DNA of 64,000 nt, taken from NCBI GenBank assembly GCA_963921195.1, contig OY992537.1:151003844-151067843 (forward strand), read 5' to 3'. The stretch's first letter is position 1. Every line of letters begins with the position of its first letter. Made by a program: the position numbers and the translations under genes. Under the pieces are notes generated by a model. That model was not told the origin of the DNA. It saw nothing but the letters and a program-made list of their open reading frames with translations, and did not search any database. Positions 23,483 to 34,652 of the stretch are shown here, in pieces. The stretch is from Pegoplata infirma. Taxonomy: Eukaryota > Arthropoda > Insecta > Diptera > Anthomyiidae.

Positions 23483-24097
23483 ATGGATGCTGGAAGTGAT
23501 GAAAGTCCTACTTCGTTTAAAACAGTTCAGGGTATGTAGATATATAGAAAAAAATAAACAAATTTTCAAAAACCTATACTTTTATTTTCAGTATGGTCAG
23601 ACGGCGAAACTAGACTTCTGTTGGATCTCTATGCTAGCTACTTGCCTGAAGTAGGACCCCTTAAAAGATTTAAAACAAAAAAGGACATGTGGAGTAGTAT
23701 TTCTTCTGACATTATTTGCAAATCTGCTAAGCAATGTGAAGAAAGGTACAAGACCGTATTAAAAAGAAAGAAGGCTGCTATTGACAATAATAATGCATCT
23801 GGTTCAAAAAGAAAAAAAATTGATTTCGAAGAGGAAATGGAAAAAATTTGTTTAATTGATGATTCCATAGAACCGGAGGTTCAAATAAGCAGCCAACATA
23901 AAATAAAAAAAGAAAAAACTGAAAAAAGTCAAAAGGAAATTGTAAGTGTTAAAAAGAAGTTATCAATACAGGAGACATTAAGAGAAATAGCAGCAAGCAA
24001 AGAGGGGGCTAAAGAAAGGCGCCATAAAGAAAAAATGGAAGCTGTAGGAAAGATGCAGGACATCTTGCAAAATATTTTAAGTGAAAAAAACAAATAG
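23483..24097 (+). CDS. Harbinger Myb/SANT-like DNA-binding protein, two exons
   Basis: The companion protein that PIF/Harbinger elements encode besides the transposase; in the family it binds DNA and helps bring the transposase to the nucleus and element ends. Exon 1 is 23483-23531 (ATG, 16 codons plus one base), then a 60-bp intron with GTATGT donor and TTTTCAG acceptor, then exon 2 at 23592-24097, giving 184 residues. The Myb/SANT-like (trihelix type) domain spans about residues 17-75: WSDGETRLLLDLY, then a K-rich turn, KDMWSSISSDI and KQCEERYKTVLKRKK. A basic patch SGSKRKK could be a nuclear signal. The C-terminal third is lysine/glutamate-rich and probably coiled-coil. No stop or frameshift is seen. 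The splice model is mine, supported by a continuous domain across the joint. Confidence 0.82.
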
Positions 24098-25044
24098 TTA
24101 ACACTAGTGTTTTTGTTCCACCAATTTTTTTTTTAACATTTTTTTTTTCGAACTCAAAGATTGACAAACTTGTTTAAAATTAAACAAGAAAATATGTCTT
24201 TGTTTAACCTTTAAGATATCCAATGTGGTGTTCAAACTTTTGTGGACACCCCCCACCCTCTTAAAAGGGGCAAAGCTTTAAAGTAGTTTTTCTTAAATAT
24301 CTCAAAAACTACTTCTCAGATAAAGTTGAATGTGGTATCATTGGAAAGGTTGATTAAACACCTTTGAAGTGAGATGCAACATGACAAATTTGAATTAACC
24401 CATTAAGCGACAAAAACTGACTTTACAAATTTTGAACATGACTTTTTCAAAATGGTTGTTTTCTTAAAATCGCACGTATATAAATAATTTTTTTGTTTGA
24501 TAGGGTTAATGATACCGTAAAATCTTTAAATTTCAAATTAAAGTATTAACGATCAAAAATCATACAAAAATAATTTTTAAAAAACTTGAATAAAAAAACT
24601 TTTTTATTTGAATAAAAAAACTTTTTTAACTTTTTTTTTTTTAAGTCCTTTTTTTTAAAAATCCCAATTTTGAGGCTCAAAGTGAGAACAGAAGATAAAC
24701 TCCGATCGGACTGATATTTGCATGTGAGTTACCCTTAGGGGACCGACACTTTTGGCGGGTATTAGAATTTGATCAGAGAGAAAAGCCCAAAGGTGATATA
24801 TATATTTTTTTTAATTTTAATCAAGTTCGGTATTCTTTATACCAAAATGTCATTCCTAATTGGCAGTTTTTAAAAAGCTTCCTTATGAATTATTTTTTTT
24901 TATAAATTTTAATGAACAATTTTAAACTAGTTTAAGAGAATTGACTGAACTTTTTCATGTTATTATTTAATAATACTCATTAATATATATATTTCAAAAA
25001 TGTATATTTTATTTTAAAGTACAAATATGAAATAAAACTTAATA
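24098..25044. other. Spacer between the two Harbinger genes
   Basis: The 3' flanks of the convergent genes. At about 24220-24440 is a repeat also found around 25850-26240 and, more diverged, at 55545-55630, with the recurring phrases GGTATCATTGGAAAGGTT and CCCGTTAAGCGACAAAAAC. No additional gene is seen. Confidence 0.6.
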
Positions 25045-25281
25045 TTAATTAACAGAATTAAACAAACGGTTTTTAATTTCATCTCGTTTTACTTTGCCTA
25101 ACTGTGAAAGCAAAGCTTCTCTTCTGTCATCGTCAATAGGCTCAACCTCAACATCTGATTCGTCGTTGCATATTTCATCATAACATAAGTCGTCTCTATC
25201 GATGCAAATATTGTGAAGGACGCAACATGCTATAATAAACTGAGCCATAGTATCAACATCCTTAAAATCCAGACGCAACAC

Positions 25282-25321
25282 AATTACAATTTAAAGTTTG
25301 GCAAAACTTTAAATTGTAATT
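25282..25321. repeat. Perfect 18-bp hairpin at the transposase deletion point
   Basis: AATTACAATTTAAAGTTT at 25282-25299 and its exact inverse at 25304-25321 flank a GGCA loop. One arm encodes the expected NYNLKF residues; the other replaces the deleted catalytic segment. This looks like snap-back templated repair. Confidence 0.9.
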
Positions 25322-25905
25322 TTTTTCCGATTCACTCAAATTTCCATAATCACGGTATGGTGTCAAAAGGTACTCTCTAATAGGATATGCAGCATCGCCG
25401 AGCAAATGGTATTCAGGAGAACACAGATGTGGTAAATCTTTTCCTATAAATGACAGCTTCAACACTCTCGAATCGTGAATTTTGCTTGGTATACCAGTGT
25501 ATACATCTAGGAAACGCAACTTTGAATCACAAATACCCTGCAAAGTAAGCGACACACCATCGTGTCTATTAGCATATGTCGATCTGATTTTATGCTTTGG
25601 TTTCCTCACAGAAATGAAACTTCCATCAATACAGCCCAATACGTTTGGAAATCCTGAAATCTGCAAAACAAACATAATTTACAAATTTGAGAAAAGAATA
25701 CCAAACTTGCTTTAATTAAAAAAAAATAGGACATTGACCTCTCAAAATTCGAATGTGCTGTTCAAACCCGTTTAAAGTTGAAGTAGTTTTTAGTAGTTGA
25801 AGTGGTTTTTAAATATCTGACAAACTACTTATTCGATCAAAACGAATAAGGTAGCATTTGAAAGGTTGGTCAAAGGCCTTTTCAACGATATGCAACATGG
25901 ATAAG

Positions 25906-26237
25906 GTATCATTGGAAAGGTTAATAAAAGACCTTTCCAACGATATGCAACACGACATAGTTTAATAAACCCGTTAAGCGACAAAAACGAATTTTAAAAA
26001 ATGTCAACTAGACTTTTTTTTAAAAATGGTTAATATTTAAAAATCTCACCAATATAAAATTTTGTTTGTCTATATAGTATTGTAGGCAATATCTAAAGCT
26101 TTCATTTGAGATTTTTAGATATTAACCATTTTTAAAAAAAAAAGTCTAGTTAACATTTTTTAAATTTCGTTTTTGTCGCTTAACGGGTCGTGTTGCATAT
26201 CGTTGGAAAGGTCTTTTATTAACCTTTCCAATGATAC
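25906..26237. repeat. 332-bp inverted repeat inside a transposase intron
   Basis: GTATCATTGGAAAGGTTAAT at 25906 returns inverted ending at 26237. The arms (about 150 bp) include AACCCGTTAAGCGACAAAAA and GACTTTTTTTTAAAAATGG. The arms share sequence with 24340-24440. Confidence 0.85.
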
Positions 26238-26300
26238 AATATTTCCCCACAGGTTTGAACCCAACATTCGGCATCTAACAGTTCAAAGATTTAGGTCATA

Positions 26301-26996
26301 TATTTTTATACTCTCCAACTACAGTATGAGGGTATACTCACTTTGTCATTCCGTGTGTAACGCATCAAAATATCGGTCTAGGACCCCATAAAGTATATAT
26401 ATTTATGATCAGTGATCGATTCTAAGACATTCTAGCGATGTCCGTCCGTCCGTCTGTCCGTCTGTAGTTAACACGATGCAGTCCAAAATAAAAGAGCTAG
26501 ACTCTTGACATTTGGCACGAATATGTCTTATGTTCCTAGGCAGGTTAAGTTCGTAAAGGAGCAAAATCGGACCAAGGGGAAAAAAGTTCCCCCTTGAAGA
26601 ACTAAACCAACCTCTGAAAAATACCATATTTTTACATGATTTTCTTTGTTTTTGTTTAACAAATACAACATTTTTATGCTACAAGAAATTCAAAGTCCTG
26701 CATTTGGACCCACCGAATTGGAAAATGTAGTTTTTTCGGTCCGCCCCGCCCCCTTTTATGGGCGTGGAATAATTTTTTTGTTTTAAATAATGATAAACTT
26801 GTATTTCTTTAGAGCAAAAAGTATAAGAATGAATTCTTAAACACATATTCGAAAAGAAATGCCCCCCCCAATTACCACTACCGACCCCCCCCCCCCAAAA
26901 AAAATAAAACGCCCCTGCAATTTTTTTTTTTTTATTTATTTGCATGTTGGAGGGTATAACAGATTCGGCACGGCCGAATTTAACACTCTCACTTGT
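26301..26996 (+). mobile_element. mini-me element in the Harbinger transposase intron
   Basis: Head GAGGGTATACTCACTTTGTC and GGTCTAGGACCCCATAAAG, a TA tract, core GATCGATTCTAAGACATTCT, (GTCY)n at 26439-26464, and tail GGAGGGTATAAC with GGCACGGCCGAATTTAACAC. A C-homopolymer block lies near 26865-26896. Non-coding. It enlarges intron 3 of the transposase without touching an exon. Confidence 0.88.
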
Positions 26997-27999
26997 TTTT
27001 TCTTGTTTTAACGAAGTTTGGTAATCCAAAAAATACACTATAAGATTTGCATACCTCTAAAAACTCTCTCGCAACGGCTTCTTTTTCATCATTTGATTGG
27101 GGAAATCTAATAACATTTGGAGCTAAATCATCTACAAGGAATTTCATTACCCTATTAAACGATGTGTGGAACCCAGACACGGACATGTCGAAAAGATTGG
27201 CAACTTCCCGAAACGTAGTTTTATTTCCGCTAAACCTATAAAATTATGTTAAAAAACACGAATGTATTTAAATTTTGAAAATTTTACCATAAAAACGAAT
27301 ATATCTGCGTTTCCACGGTAGTTTGCTGCCTTCCTCCTTGATACTCTCTTTTGTAATATGACAAAGAATATTTGTTCATAAGTAGCGTAGCGCTTTCCCG
27401 GCTTATACGGAATTTTTTTTTAAACTAAAAAGATATTAATAATTTATTTATTGGAATTTGGAAACTTGTATGTTCTGTTTACTTACGTCACTCTCAGAAT
27501 ACATATTAATCACATTTTCCACAAATCCCTTAACACGCGGAACACTATTTCGCTCCGTCAAAACTGCAGTAAGCTCATCTTCATCCGATGATGAAGATGA
27601 ATCCAACAAGTCCTCAAGGAGTTCATCAGTACACAATAGCACAGCAGCAGCTTCCATTTTATTATATGTATAACACAAAATATTTGTTTTTATTTTTTAT
27701 TGACAATATTTGCACGGTTTTTCCGATTTTTTTAACACATTCGCTTTTTGCTTTCAATTTTTTTTTTTAACAAAACATTGAAAATCAGCTGTTTTATAAG
27801 GCAACTTTACTACCCCGTCAATTTATGAAAGTGCGAAAAGTGTGACATTGTGACACTTTTCAAAGGCAACATTTTGAGAAAAGAACATTTAATTTTTTCT
27901 AAAGTTTGCACTTTTTTTAGAAAAGAACACAAAAAATGCAAAGAACACAAAAAATGTTACACAATGTTACATTTCTTGCCAGAAAAGAAAACGCCATTA

Positions 28000-28255
28000 G
28001 TTTGGTACACAGTACATGAGTAGTACACTGAGGGAAAAACGCATAGTTAAATCAAAAATTTTCATTTTTGATTTAAAAATACTACATTATTTTCCAAAAA
28101 TTTTATTATTAATGCTGAAATATATTGAATTAAAAAAAAATATTTTTGTTTTAAAGTTGTGAACCTCTTAATTTAAAAATGAATAATCTTAAATTTATTA
28201 TGCTGTCATAAAAATCGTTAAAAATTTGAATTATTGTCAATTCAAATTTTCATTA
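28000..28255. other. Spacer with the start of an unpaired CACTGAGGG element
   Basis: From about 28027 the sequence reads CACTGAGGGAAAAACGCATA, like the start of a 2-bp-TSD element, and continues with AT-rich palindromic text (AAATTTTCATTTTTGATTT). A matching inverted end is not found in the window. Confidence 0.4.
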
Positions 28256-30056
28256 TAAAAACAACATTGTTTCATTTTCAATTTGATGTTAAACAATTTT
28301 AATTTTAGTTGTGAATTGACATTTTACAACCATATGTCAAATTTTAAGATGAAAACATTTTCAATTTGAACATATTCATTTTAAGAAAATGTACACTCAA
28401 CCAAAAATCATTGTATTCCCAAAGAAAATCGTTGTAAATTCAACAGAAATCATTGTTGATTTTGACCCTACAAATATTTATGTTGATTTCAATAAAAATT
28501 ATTTTCAGTTTTTGTAAAAGTTGATCAACTCGTTTTTTTGTAAATCAACTCTTATTTCTTGTAAATTCAACTCATATTTTTGTTAATATAAGAAATTTTA
28601 TTAATAAAAAAAACTTGTTGTTATTTGTAAATATTCTTTTGTTTTTTATTAAGTATAAATCACAATATTTTTTAGTTATTATCACCGGCTTTTTAAGCTG
28701 CAATATTTAAACAAGATTTTAACACACACTTCGTCTATTTATGTTATGCACTCGTAAGCCATTCTCCAGTTTTCTAATGACACCAAATCAAAAACCTAAA
28801 AAAAACAAAAAAAAAATTATAATATAGTATGAATACATAAAATAACCAATGTATTTTATTACTTACCAAATATTTACAGATCAGAATCTGATAATCAGAT
28901 CCCATTTCTATTTATTTTTATAATATTAAATATTTTTATAAAAAACAAACACATAAAATAATTTTATAAGAGACAAACAAATTTCACATTGAAGTGCATT
29001 GCTACCAACTTGATAATACAAAATTGAACGAACAGGGTTGTTTTTTCTTTTTTGGTTTTATCTATTGAATTCTGTATAAGCGTTGTAAATAGTTGATTCA
29101 AATTTACTGATTATTCAACGATATCAACATTAATTTTTGTTGAATACGGCAATATTCTGTAAAACTTGATCTACAATGGGTTTACTAATTTTTCTACTAA
29201 GATATTTCTATGAGTGTAAAAACAACATTGTTTCATTTTCAATTTGATGTTAAACAATTTTAATTTTAGTTGTGAATTGACATTTTACAACCATATGTCA
29301 AATTTTAAGATGAAAACATTTTCAATTTGAACATATTCATTTTAAGAAAATGTACACTCAACCAAAAATCATTGTATTCCCAAAGAAAATCGTTGTAAAT
29401 TCAACAGAAATCATTGTTGATTTTGACCCTACAAATATTTATGTTGATTTCAATAAAAATTATTGTCAGTTTTTGTAAAAGTTGATCAACTCGTTTTTTT
29501 GTAAATCAACTCTTATTTCTTGTAAATTCAACTCATATTTTTGTTAATATAAGAAATTTTATTAATAAAAAAAACTTGTTGTTATTTGTAAATATTCTTT
29601 TATTAAGCATAAAACACAATATTTTTGTATTATCGCCGGCTTTTTAAGCTGCAATATTTGAAGATGTTCACAAAGATTCTCACACACACTTCGTTTATTC
29701 ATGTTATGCACTCATTAGCCATTCTCCAGTTTTCTGATGATACCAAACAAAATCCTTAAAAAAACAAAAAAGTTTTATATAGTATGAATACATAAAGTAA
29801 TCAATGTATTTTTTTTACTTACCAAATATTTACAAATCAGATCCTATTTTTATTTATTTTTATAATATTAAATATTTTTATAAAGAACAAACACATAAAA
29901 TAATTTTATAAGAGGTAAACACGATTCACATTGCTACCAACTCACTTGTCACTCGTTAATAATAAAAAAAAAATGGACGAACAGGGTTGTTTTTTCTATT
30001 TTGATTTATCTATTGAATTCTGTATATGCGTTGTAAATAGTTGATTCAACTTTACT
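28256..30056 (+). repeat. 961-bp tandem duplication: 138-bp flank plus G element
   Basis: TAAAAACAACATTGTTTCAT begins at 28256 and again at 29217, 961 bp later. Each block contains about 138 bp of flank followed by a G-family element starting at 28394 or 29355. The junction falls exactly at the end of the first G element. The second block is cut by a LINE at 30057 and completed at 32586-32696. Confidence 0.9.
28394..29216 (+). mobile_element. G-family element, complete (823 bp), TA flanks
   Basis: Starts CACTCAACCAAAAATCATTG and ends AGATATTTCTATGAGTG, flanked by TA (28392-28393 and 29217-29218). Contains GTTGATCAACTCG near the left and AACAGGGTTGTTTTTTC near the right. Non-coding. Best reference copy of this family in the window. 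Confidence 0.88.
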
Positions 30057-32411
30057 GCTGACTTAGATTCAGATCATTCACCTATATATCTGACTATTTG
30101 TGATAATATAATGTACAAAGAAGATCCTCCAGAGCTAACCAACAAACACACAAATTGGAATCTTTTCCAACAACACATCAACTCGATCATACTAACCACA
30201 AATTTGTATACAATAGACGAATTAGAAAACTGTGTCATGTCTTTCACTCAATCAATACAAAGAGCTGCTTGGTACAGTACCCCAACTTTCAAACGAAAAG
30301 AAGTAGGTAATAATTATTCCATCAATATTAAAATCCTACTTAACGAAAAACGGAAACTTCGGCGAACATGGCAAGAAACTCGCGCACCTGAAGACAAAAC
30401 AAGACTCAATAGAGCAGCGCAAAATCTAAAACGTAAGCTCAAGGATTTAAAAGATGAATCACTCCACCAGTACCTGACAAACCTAGGAAGCGATAGAAAT
30501 TCTATGCATTCTCTCTGGAAATGCACCAAAAAACACAAAAACCTATAACACAATCGTATCCAATCATAACATCAGATGGAACATGGCTTCGAACTTCTAT
30601 AGAAAAAGCAACAACATTTGCAGAGCATTTAGCCAACACGTTTAAACCCAATGAAGATTATTTTCCACAAGAACATCAAGAAGCAATAAATCAGATTGCT
30701 GATGAACCGTTAATACCAATAGAATTATCTGAAGTTCAAAATGTAATTAAAAATTTACCGAACAAGAAAGCCCCAGGATTTGATCTTATTACAGCTGAAA
30801 TTCTTAAACAACTGCCCTACAAAGCTCTATGCGAACTGACAGTGTTAATGAATCATTGTCTTATTTTAAAACATGTGCCAATTATTTGGAAAGAAGCTGA
30901 AGTCATAATGATACTTAAGCCAGATAAACCTCCACATCAAACATCATCTTATCGCCCAATTTCATTGCTACCAATTCTTTCAAAAGTTTTCGAAAAATTG
31001 CTATTACCTAGACTAAATGTCGTTATAGAAAGACAGAACATTATTCCAAACCACCAGTTTGGATTCAGACAAAAACATTCAACGATTGATCAGGTCCACC
31101 GTATCACAAATGTCATTGAAAAATCACTCGAAAAAAAGGAAATCTGCTCAGCTGTCTTTATCGATGTGGCACAAGCGTTTGATAAAGTTTGGCATGAAGG
31201 ACTGCTCCTTAAATTAAATTCACATCTACCAGCAAACTATCATGCAATTTTTAAATCTTACCTAATGGACAGATACTTTCGTGTCAAATGCGAAAATGAG
31301 TTTTCAATGTTACAACCCATCAAAGCGGGTGTACCACAAGGCAGTATATTAGGTCCCCTATTGTACCTAATTTTCACAAGTGACTTACCTCAAAACTAGG
31401 ATATACTCACAGCTACATTTGCCGATGATACGGCACTACTTTCTACAGGAAAAACCATCGAAGAAGCAACAAACAAACTTCAAGGCGCCGTAAATGAAAT
31501 AGCCGAATGGGCTAAAAAAGGGCGAATAAAAGTTAATAATACAAAATCATCTCACGTCAATTTTACCAATAGAATAATAACTCCAATGTCAATTTATTTT
31601 GATAGCTTACTAATACCAACAACAAACTCAGCCAAATATCTCGGAATGACGTTAGATGTAAAACTGAGATGGAAAGAACACGTAAAAAAGAAAAAACAAT
31701 GTCTCGAAATAAAATACAAAAACATCGAATGGCTCATAGGAAGGAATTCGTCTCTTTCTACTCAAAACAAATTAACAATTTATAACCAAATTCTGAAACC
31801 AATATGGATGTATGGTATTCAACTTTGGGGATGTGCAACCCAAAACACTATTGATATCATACAAAGATTCCAAAATAAAGTACTACGAAATATTGTTAAC
31901 GCACCCTGGTACATTAGAAATAATGACCTCCACAAAGATCTGAAAGTGGAAACAGTAAACAACGTCATAACATCTATAGCAAATTCCCACCATATGAGAC
32001 TAATAAGTCATGTAAACGTAGAAGCTAGTAATCTTCTCGACACTGACGACCATCCAAGGCGCCTACAAAGAAGGAAGCCTTCTGACACAGACTAATACAG
32101 ACTCGACATAAGTGACAGGTGTCAAAAAAGTAGTTCTGAACCATATGGTTAATATTTTCAAATTATTCTACGAATTAGGTTAGAAAGAGAAAACTGATAT
32201 AACACGCCATAAGAAAAATAGATGCCAGATCGGTTTTTGTTGTTTCACTCACTCCTAAGTCGTAGAAAGTGTTGCCATGTTAGCGTAAAACGGACTAAAA
32301 ACCGCTGTGTTTTCTCCTAAAATCGCTTAGTTTTTCCCCATTTTTTCTTATAAAACTCTACTGTCGAGTCTGTATATAGTCTGTGCTTCTGATCTGGTGA
32401 CAGCTGTATAA
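30057..32411 (+). pseudogene. Jockey-type LINE ORF2 fragment (endonuclease end and RT)
   Basis: Encoded the endonuclease/reverse transcriptase that copies the LINE. The frame is open from 30057 with the last endonuclease motif SDHSPIYL, then an RT N-terminal region to about 30540, where a frameshift in an A-rich stretch (CACCAAAAAACAC) moves into the frame of 30521-32085. RT blocks seen: KAPGFDLITAEILKQLP, SSYRPISLLPILSKVFEKLL, HQFGFRQKHSTIDQV, VFIDVAQAFDKVWHEGL, AGVPQGSILGPLLYLIF, then an in-frame TAG at 31397-31399 just before the catalytic FADD at about 31421. The C-terminal region has YLGMTLD, WLIGRNSS and IWMYGIQLWG. The MITE splits the last codons; without it the ORF would end at TAA 32409-32411. 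At least three lesions make it dead. Confidence 0.9.
32086..32385 (+). mobile_element. 300-bp MITE, 7-bp TSD (CTTCTGA), inside LINE ORF2
   Basis: Same family as 18022-18322. TSD CTTCTGA at 32079-32085 and 32386-32392. Excising element plus one TSD restores the LINE reading frame to its stop, proving element limits and TSD length. Confidence 0.95.
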
Positions 32412-32696
32412 ATTACATTCAAAATGTAGTTTTTATATTGTACAATTTCATAGAAGTAATCTGCTCGTTGGTCAACATTGACCAGTTGTAGAAAATGTTT
32501 TCTTTTCTTTTGTAAAACTTATTATATTAAAATATTTAATAAAAGTTAAATAAAAGTTTTGAAAAAAAAAAAAAAAAAAAAAAAAACTGATTATTCAACG
32601 ATATCAACATTAATTTTTGTTAAATACGGCATTATTCTGTTAAACTTGATCTACAATGGGTTTACTAATTTTTTTACTAAGATATTTCTATGAGTG

Positions 32697-33217
32697 TATT
32701 GCGTCATTGCGTAATTTTTGCAAAAAAATTTAATTTTTGTTAAAATTAATAATAATTTAATTTCTAAGATATATATGTATGTGTAAAAAATTTAATTTGT
32801 GGGAATTATCTATAAGTAAAGGTAAGTTGTAAAGTTTAATATGTTTATTTTTTTTGTTATCTAATAACAAATTCGCATTCATTTTTTTTAAACATGTTTA
32901 AGTACTTAAACATGTTTATGTACCTTAACAAGCTTAAATTTAAACATGTTTAAGTGGTTAAACATGTTTAAAAAAATGAATGCGAATTTGGTATAAAATG
33001 ATTTTGTTCTTCTTTGGTTTAGGAGCTTCATTTGCTTACGGGCGATGTCATGGAGAAAATAATTATCATGGAAAAAAATAAAATTAACTTTATAGTTCTA
33101 TTCCCGGAGAGGAAAATAGTTAAGTTTAAAGAGGTTAAGTATAATAGTGAAATTTTTAAGCAATATAAATTTTTACCCCAGTCCATATAGTCTAATTTTA
33201 CGAGACTGGGTTTCACA
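32697..33217. other. Spacer with a compact palindrome
   Basis: AT-rich DNA with no gene. It contains a palindromic block at 32869-32989: AAATTCGCATTC arms and several AAACATGTTTAAG repeats, resembling a very small foldback MITE. Confidence 0.6.
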
Positions 33218-33835
33218 CACCCAAAAAATTTCCCAGTTACTGGCTGCTAAGAATTTAACTAAGTCCCAGTTAAAATACACCTAACTGAGCCCCAGTTGTT
33301 TTCATTCGGTTGCTGGTAACTAATTTTATAAACAATTTTTAATTCAACTGAATTTCCAGTTACAGGCAACAGAATATTAATTAAATTTGTGAAATCGTTG
33401 AAAATAGTTAATAATAACTGGTTAACAAATAAAAATTGTCAATGGGAACTGATGATTTTTCTTTTAGTTTCACCATTAAAAAAAAGATTTGTTATTTTTA
33501 ACACTGTTATTTTATTTAAGACATCATTACATTACAAAAACCATATAAAATCAGATTTTGAATTACCACATCTCAGATTTAGAACACCAAATTCTCTCTT
33601 TACAGGCTGCTATCATATTTCTTCATACGTATTTATTCTCCATCTGAAATAAATATTAGTTTTTTTTTTATAACGGAAAGACACAAATTTGCAAATAAAA
33701 CTTACCATTTAAAAATAAAAATCCGTGAGGGGTTTTTTCCTTTTTTATTTATACATATTTTTATAAAAACGATGTTGGTTTTTGAAATTTGTAAATAAAA
33801 AAATGAAATATTATTAACAGGGTAACTGATAGATA
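33218..33835. mobile_element. Truncated CACCCAAAAAATTTCCC element
   Basis: Starts CACCCAAAAAATTTCCCAGT and follows the element at 21289-22017 through CCCAGTTAAAATACACCTAA to CAGGGTAACTGA. It stops where the G element at 33836 is inserted, and its other end is not found after 34652. Confidence 0.75.
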
Positions 33836-34652
33836 CACTCAACCAAAAATCATTGTATTCCCAAAGAAAATCGCTGTAAATTCAACAGAAATCATTGTTG
33901 ATTTTGACCCTACAAATATTTATGTTGATTTCAATAAAAATTGTTGTCAGTTTTTGTAAAAGTTGATCAACTCGTTTTTTTGTAAATCAACTCGTATTTT
34001 TTGTAAACTCAACTCATATTTTTGTTGATATAAGAAATTTTATTAAAAAAAAAAAGCTTGTTGTTATTTGTAAATATTCTTTTATTAAGTATAAATCACA
34101 ATATTTTTTAGAATTATCACCGGCTGTTTAAGCTGCAATATTTAAACAAGATTTTCACACACACTTCGTTTATTTATGTTATGCACTCGTAAGCCATTCT
34201 CCAGTTTTCTAATGACACCAAATCAAAAACCTTAAAAAAAACAAAAAAAAAAATATAATATAGTATGAATACATAGAGTAACTAATGTATTTTATTACTT
34301 ACCAAATATTTACAGATCAGAATCTGATCATCAGATCCTATTTTTATTTATTTTTATAATATTAAATATTTTTATAAGAAACAAACACATAAAATGATTT
34401 TATAGGAGACAAACAAATTTCACATTGCAATGCATTGCTACCAACTTGATAATACAAAAATGAACGAACAGGGTTGTTTTTTCTTTTTTGGTTTTATCTA
34501 TTGAATTCTGTATAGGCGTTGTAAAAAGTTGATTCAACTTTACTGATTATTCAACGATATCAACATTAATTTTTGTTGAAAACGGCATTATTCTGTAAAA
34601 CTTGATCTACAATGGGTTTACTAATTTTTCTACTAAGATATTTCTATGAGTG
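33836..34652 (+). mobile_element. G-family element, complete (817 bp), TA TSD
   Basis: CACTCAACCAAAAATC...TTTCTATGAGTG, TA at 33834-33835 and 34653-34654. Closely similar to 28394-29216 and, inverted, to 22256-23069. Confidence 0.88.

Larger units (their letters stand above)
25045..27657 (-). pseudogene. Harbinger DDE transposase, catalytic Glu region deleted
   Basis: Nuclease that would cut and insert the element. Proposed exons on the minus strand: 27657-27487 (57 codons from MEAAAVLL), 27424-27288, 27235-27055, 25660 to about 25300, then 25281-25045 in another frame. All introns have GT-AG ends (GTAAGT, GTAAAA, GTATGC donors) and the phases match. Family motifs in order: acidic N-terminus; FRISRESATLLMNKY; FSGNKTTFREVANLF; GFPNVLGCIDGS with first catalytic D at about residue 175; LLGDAAYP with second D at about 252. 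After EKNYNLKFCQT the usual segment with the third catalytic acid is missing and replaced by an 18-bp inverted copy, with a frameshift into LRLDFKDVDTMAQFIIACC. The last intron has grown to 1.4 kb through a mini-me and another repeat. Start chosen as the second Met because the upstream MCYTYNK precedes the acidic region. Confidence 0.85.
23255..27996. mobile_element. 4.7-kb PIF/Harbinger transposon
   Basis: TIR TGGCGTTTTCTTTTCTG at 23255 and its inverted copy ending at 27996 are flanked by the 3-bp TSD TTA (23252-23254 and 27997-27999). It has the standard two-gene layout: a Myb/SANT-like protein gene on the plus strand (23483-24097) and a spliced DDE transposase on the minus strand (27657-25045), converging. 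A mini-me sits in the last transposase intron. The transposase has a deletion at its catalytic region, so this copy is probably not autonomous now. Confidence 0.93.
30057..32585 (+). mobile_element. 5'-truncated jockey-type LINE
   Basis: Starts inside the endonuclease domain (LDSDHSPIYLTI), contains the reverse transcriptase, a short 3' UTR and a poly(A) tail of about 25 A at 32562-32585. The 5' truncation, poly(A) and short target duplication are typical of target-primed reverse transcription. A 300-bp MITE is inserted near the ORF end (32086-32385). Confidence 0.9.
29355..32696 (+). mobile_element. G-family element interrupted by a LINE
   Basis: The left part 29355-30056 and right part 32586-32696 together form one G element. 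The break is in TTTACTG|ATTATTC. The duplicated bases around the LINE are short (ACTG or CTG), partly masked by the poly(A). Confidence 0.85.

Noticed and set aside
26679..27038. 119-codon minus-strand frame with glycine-rich stretch
   Set aside because: It lies in the mini-me and its C-rich block, running into an intron of the transposase.
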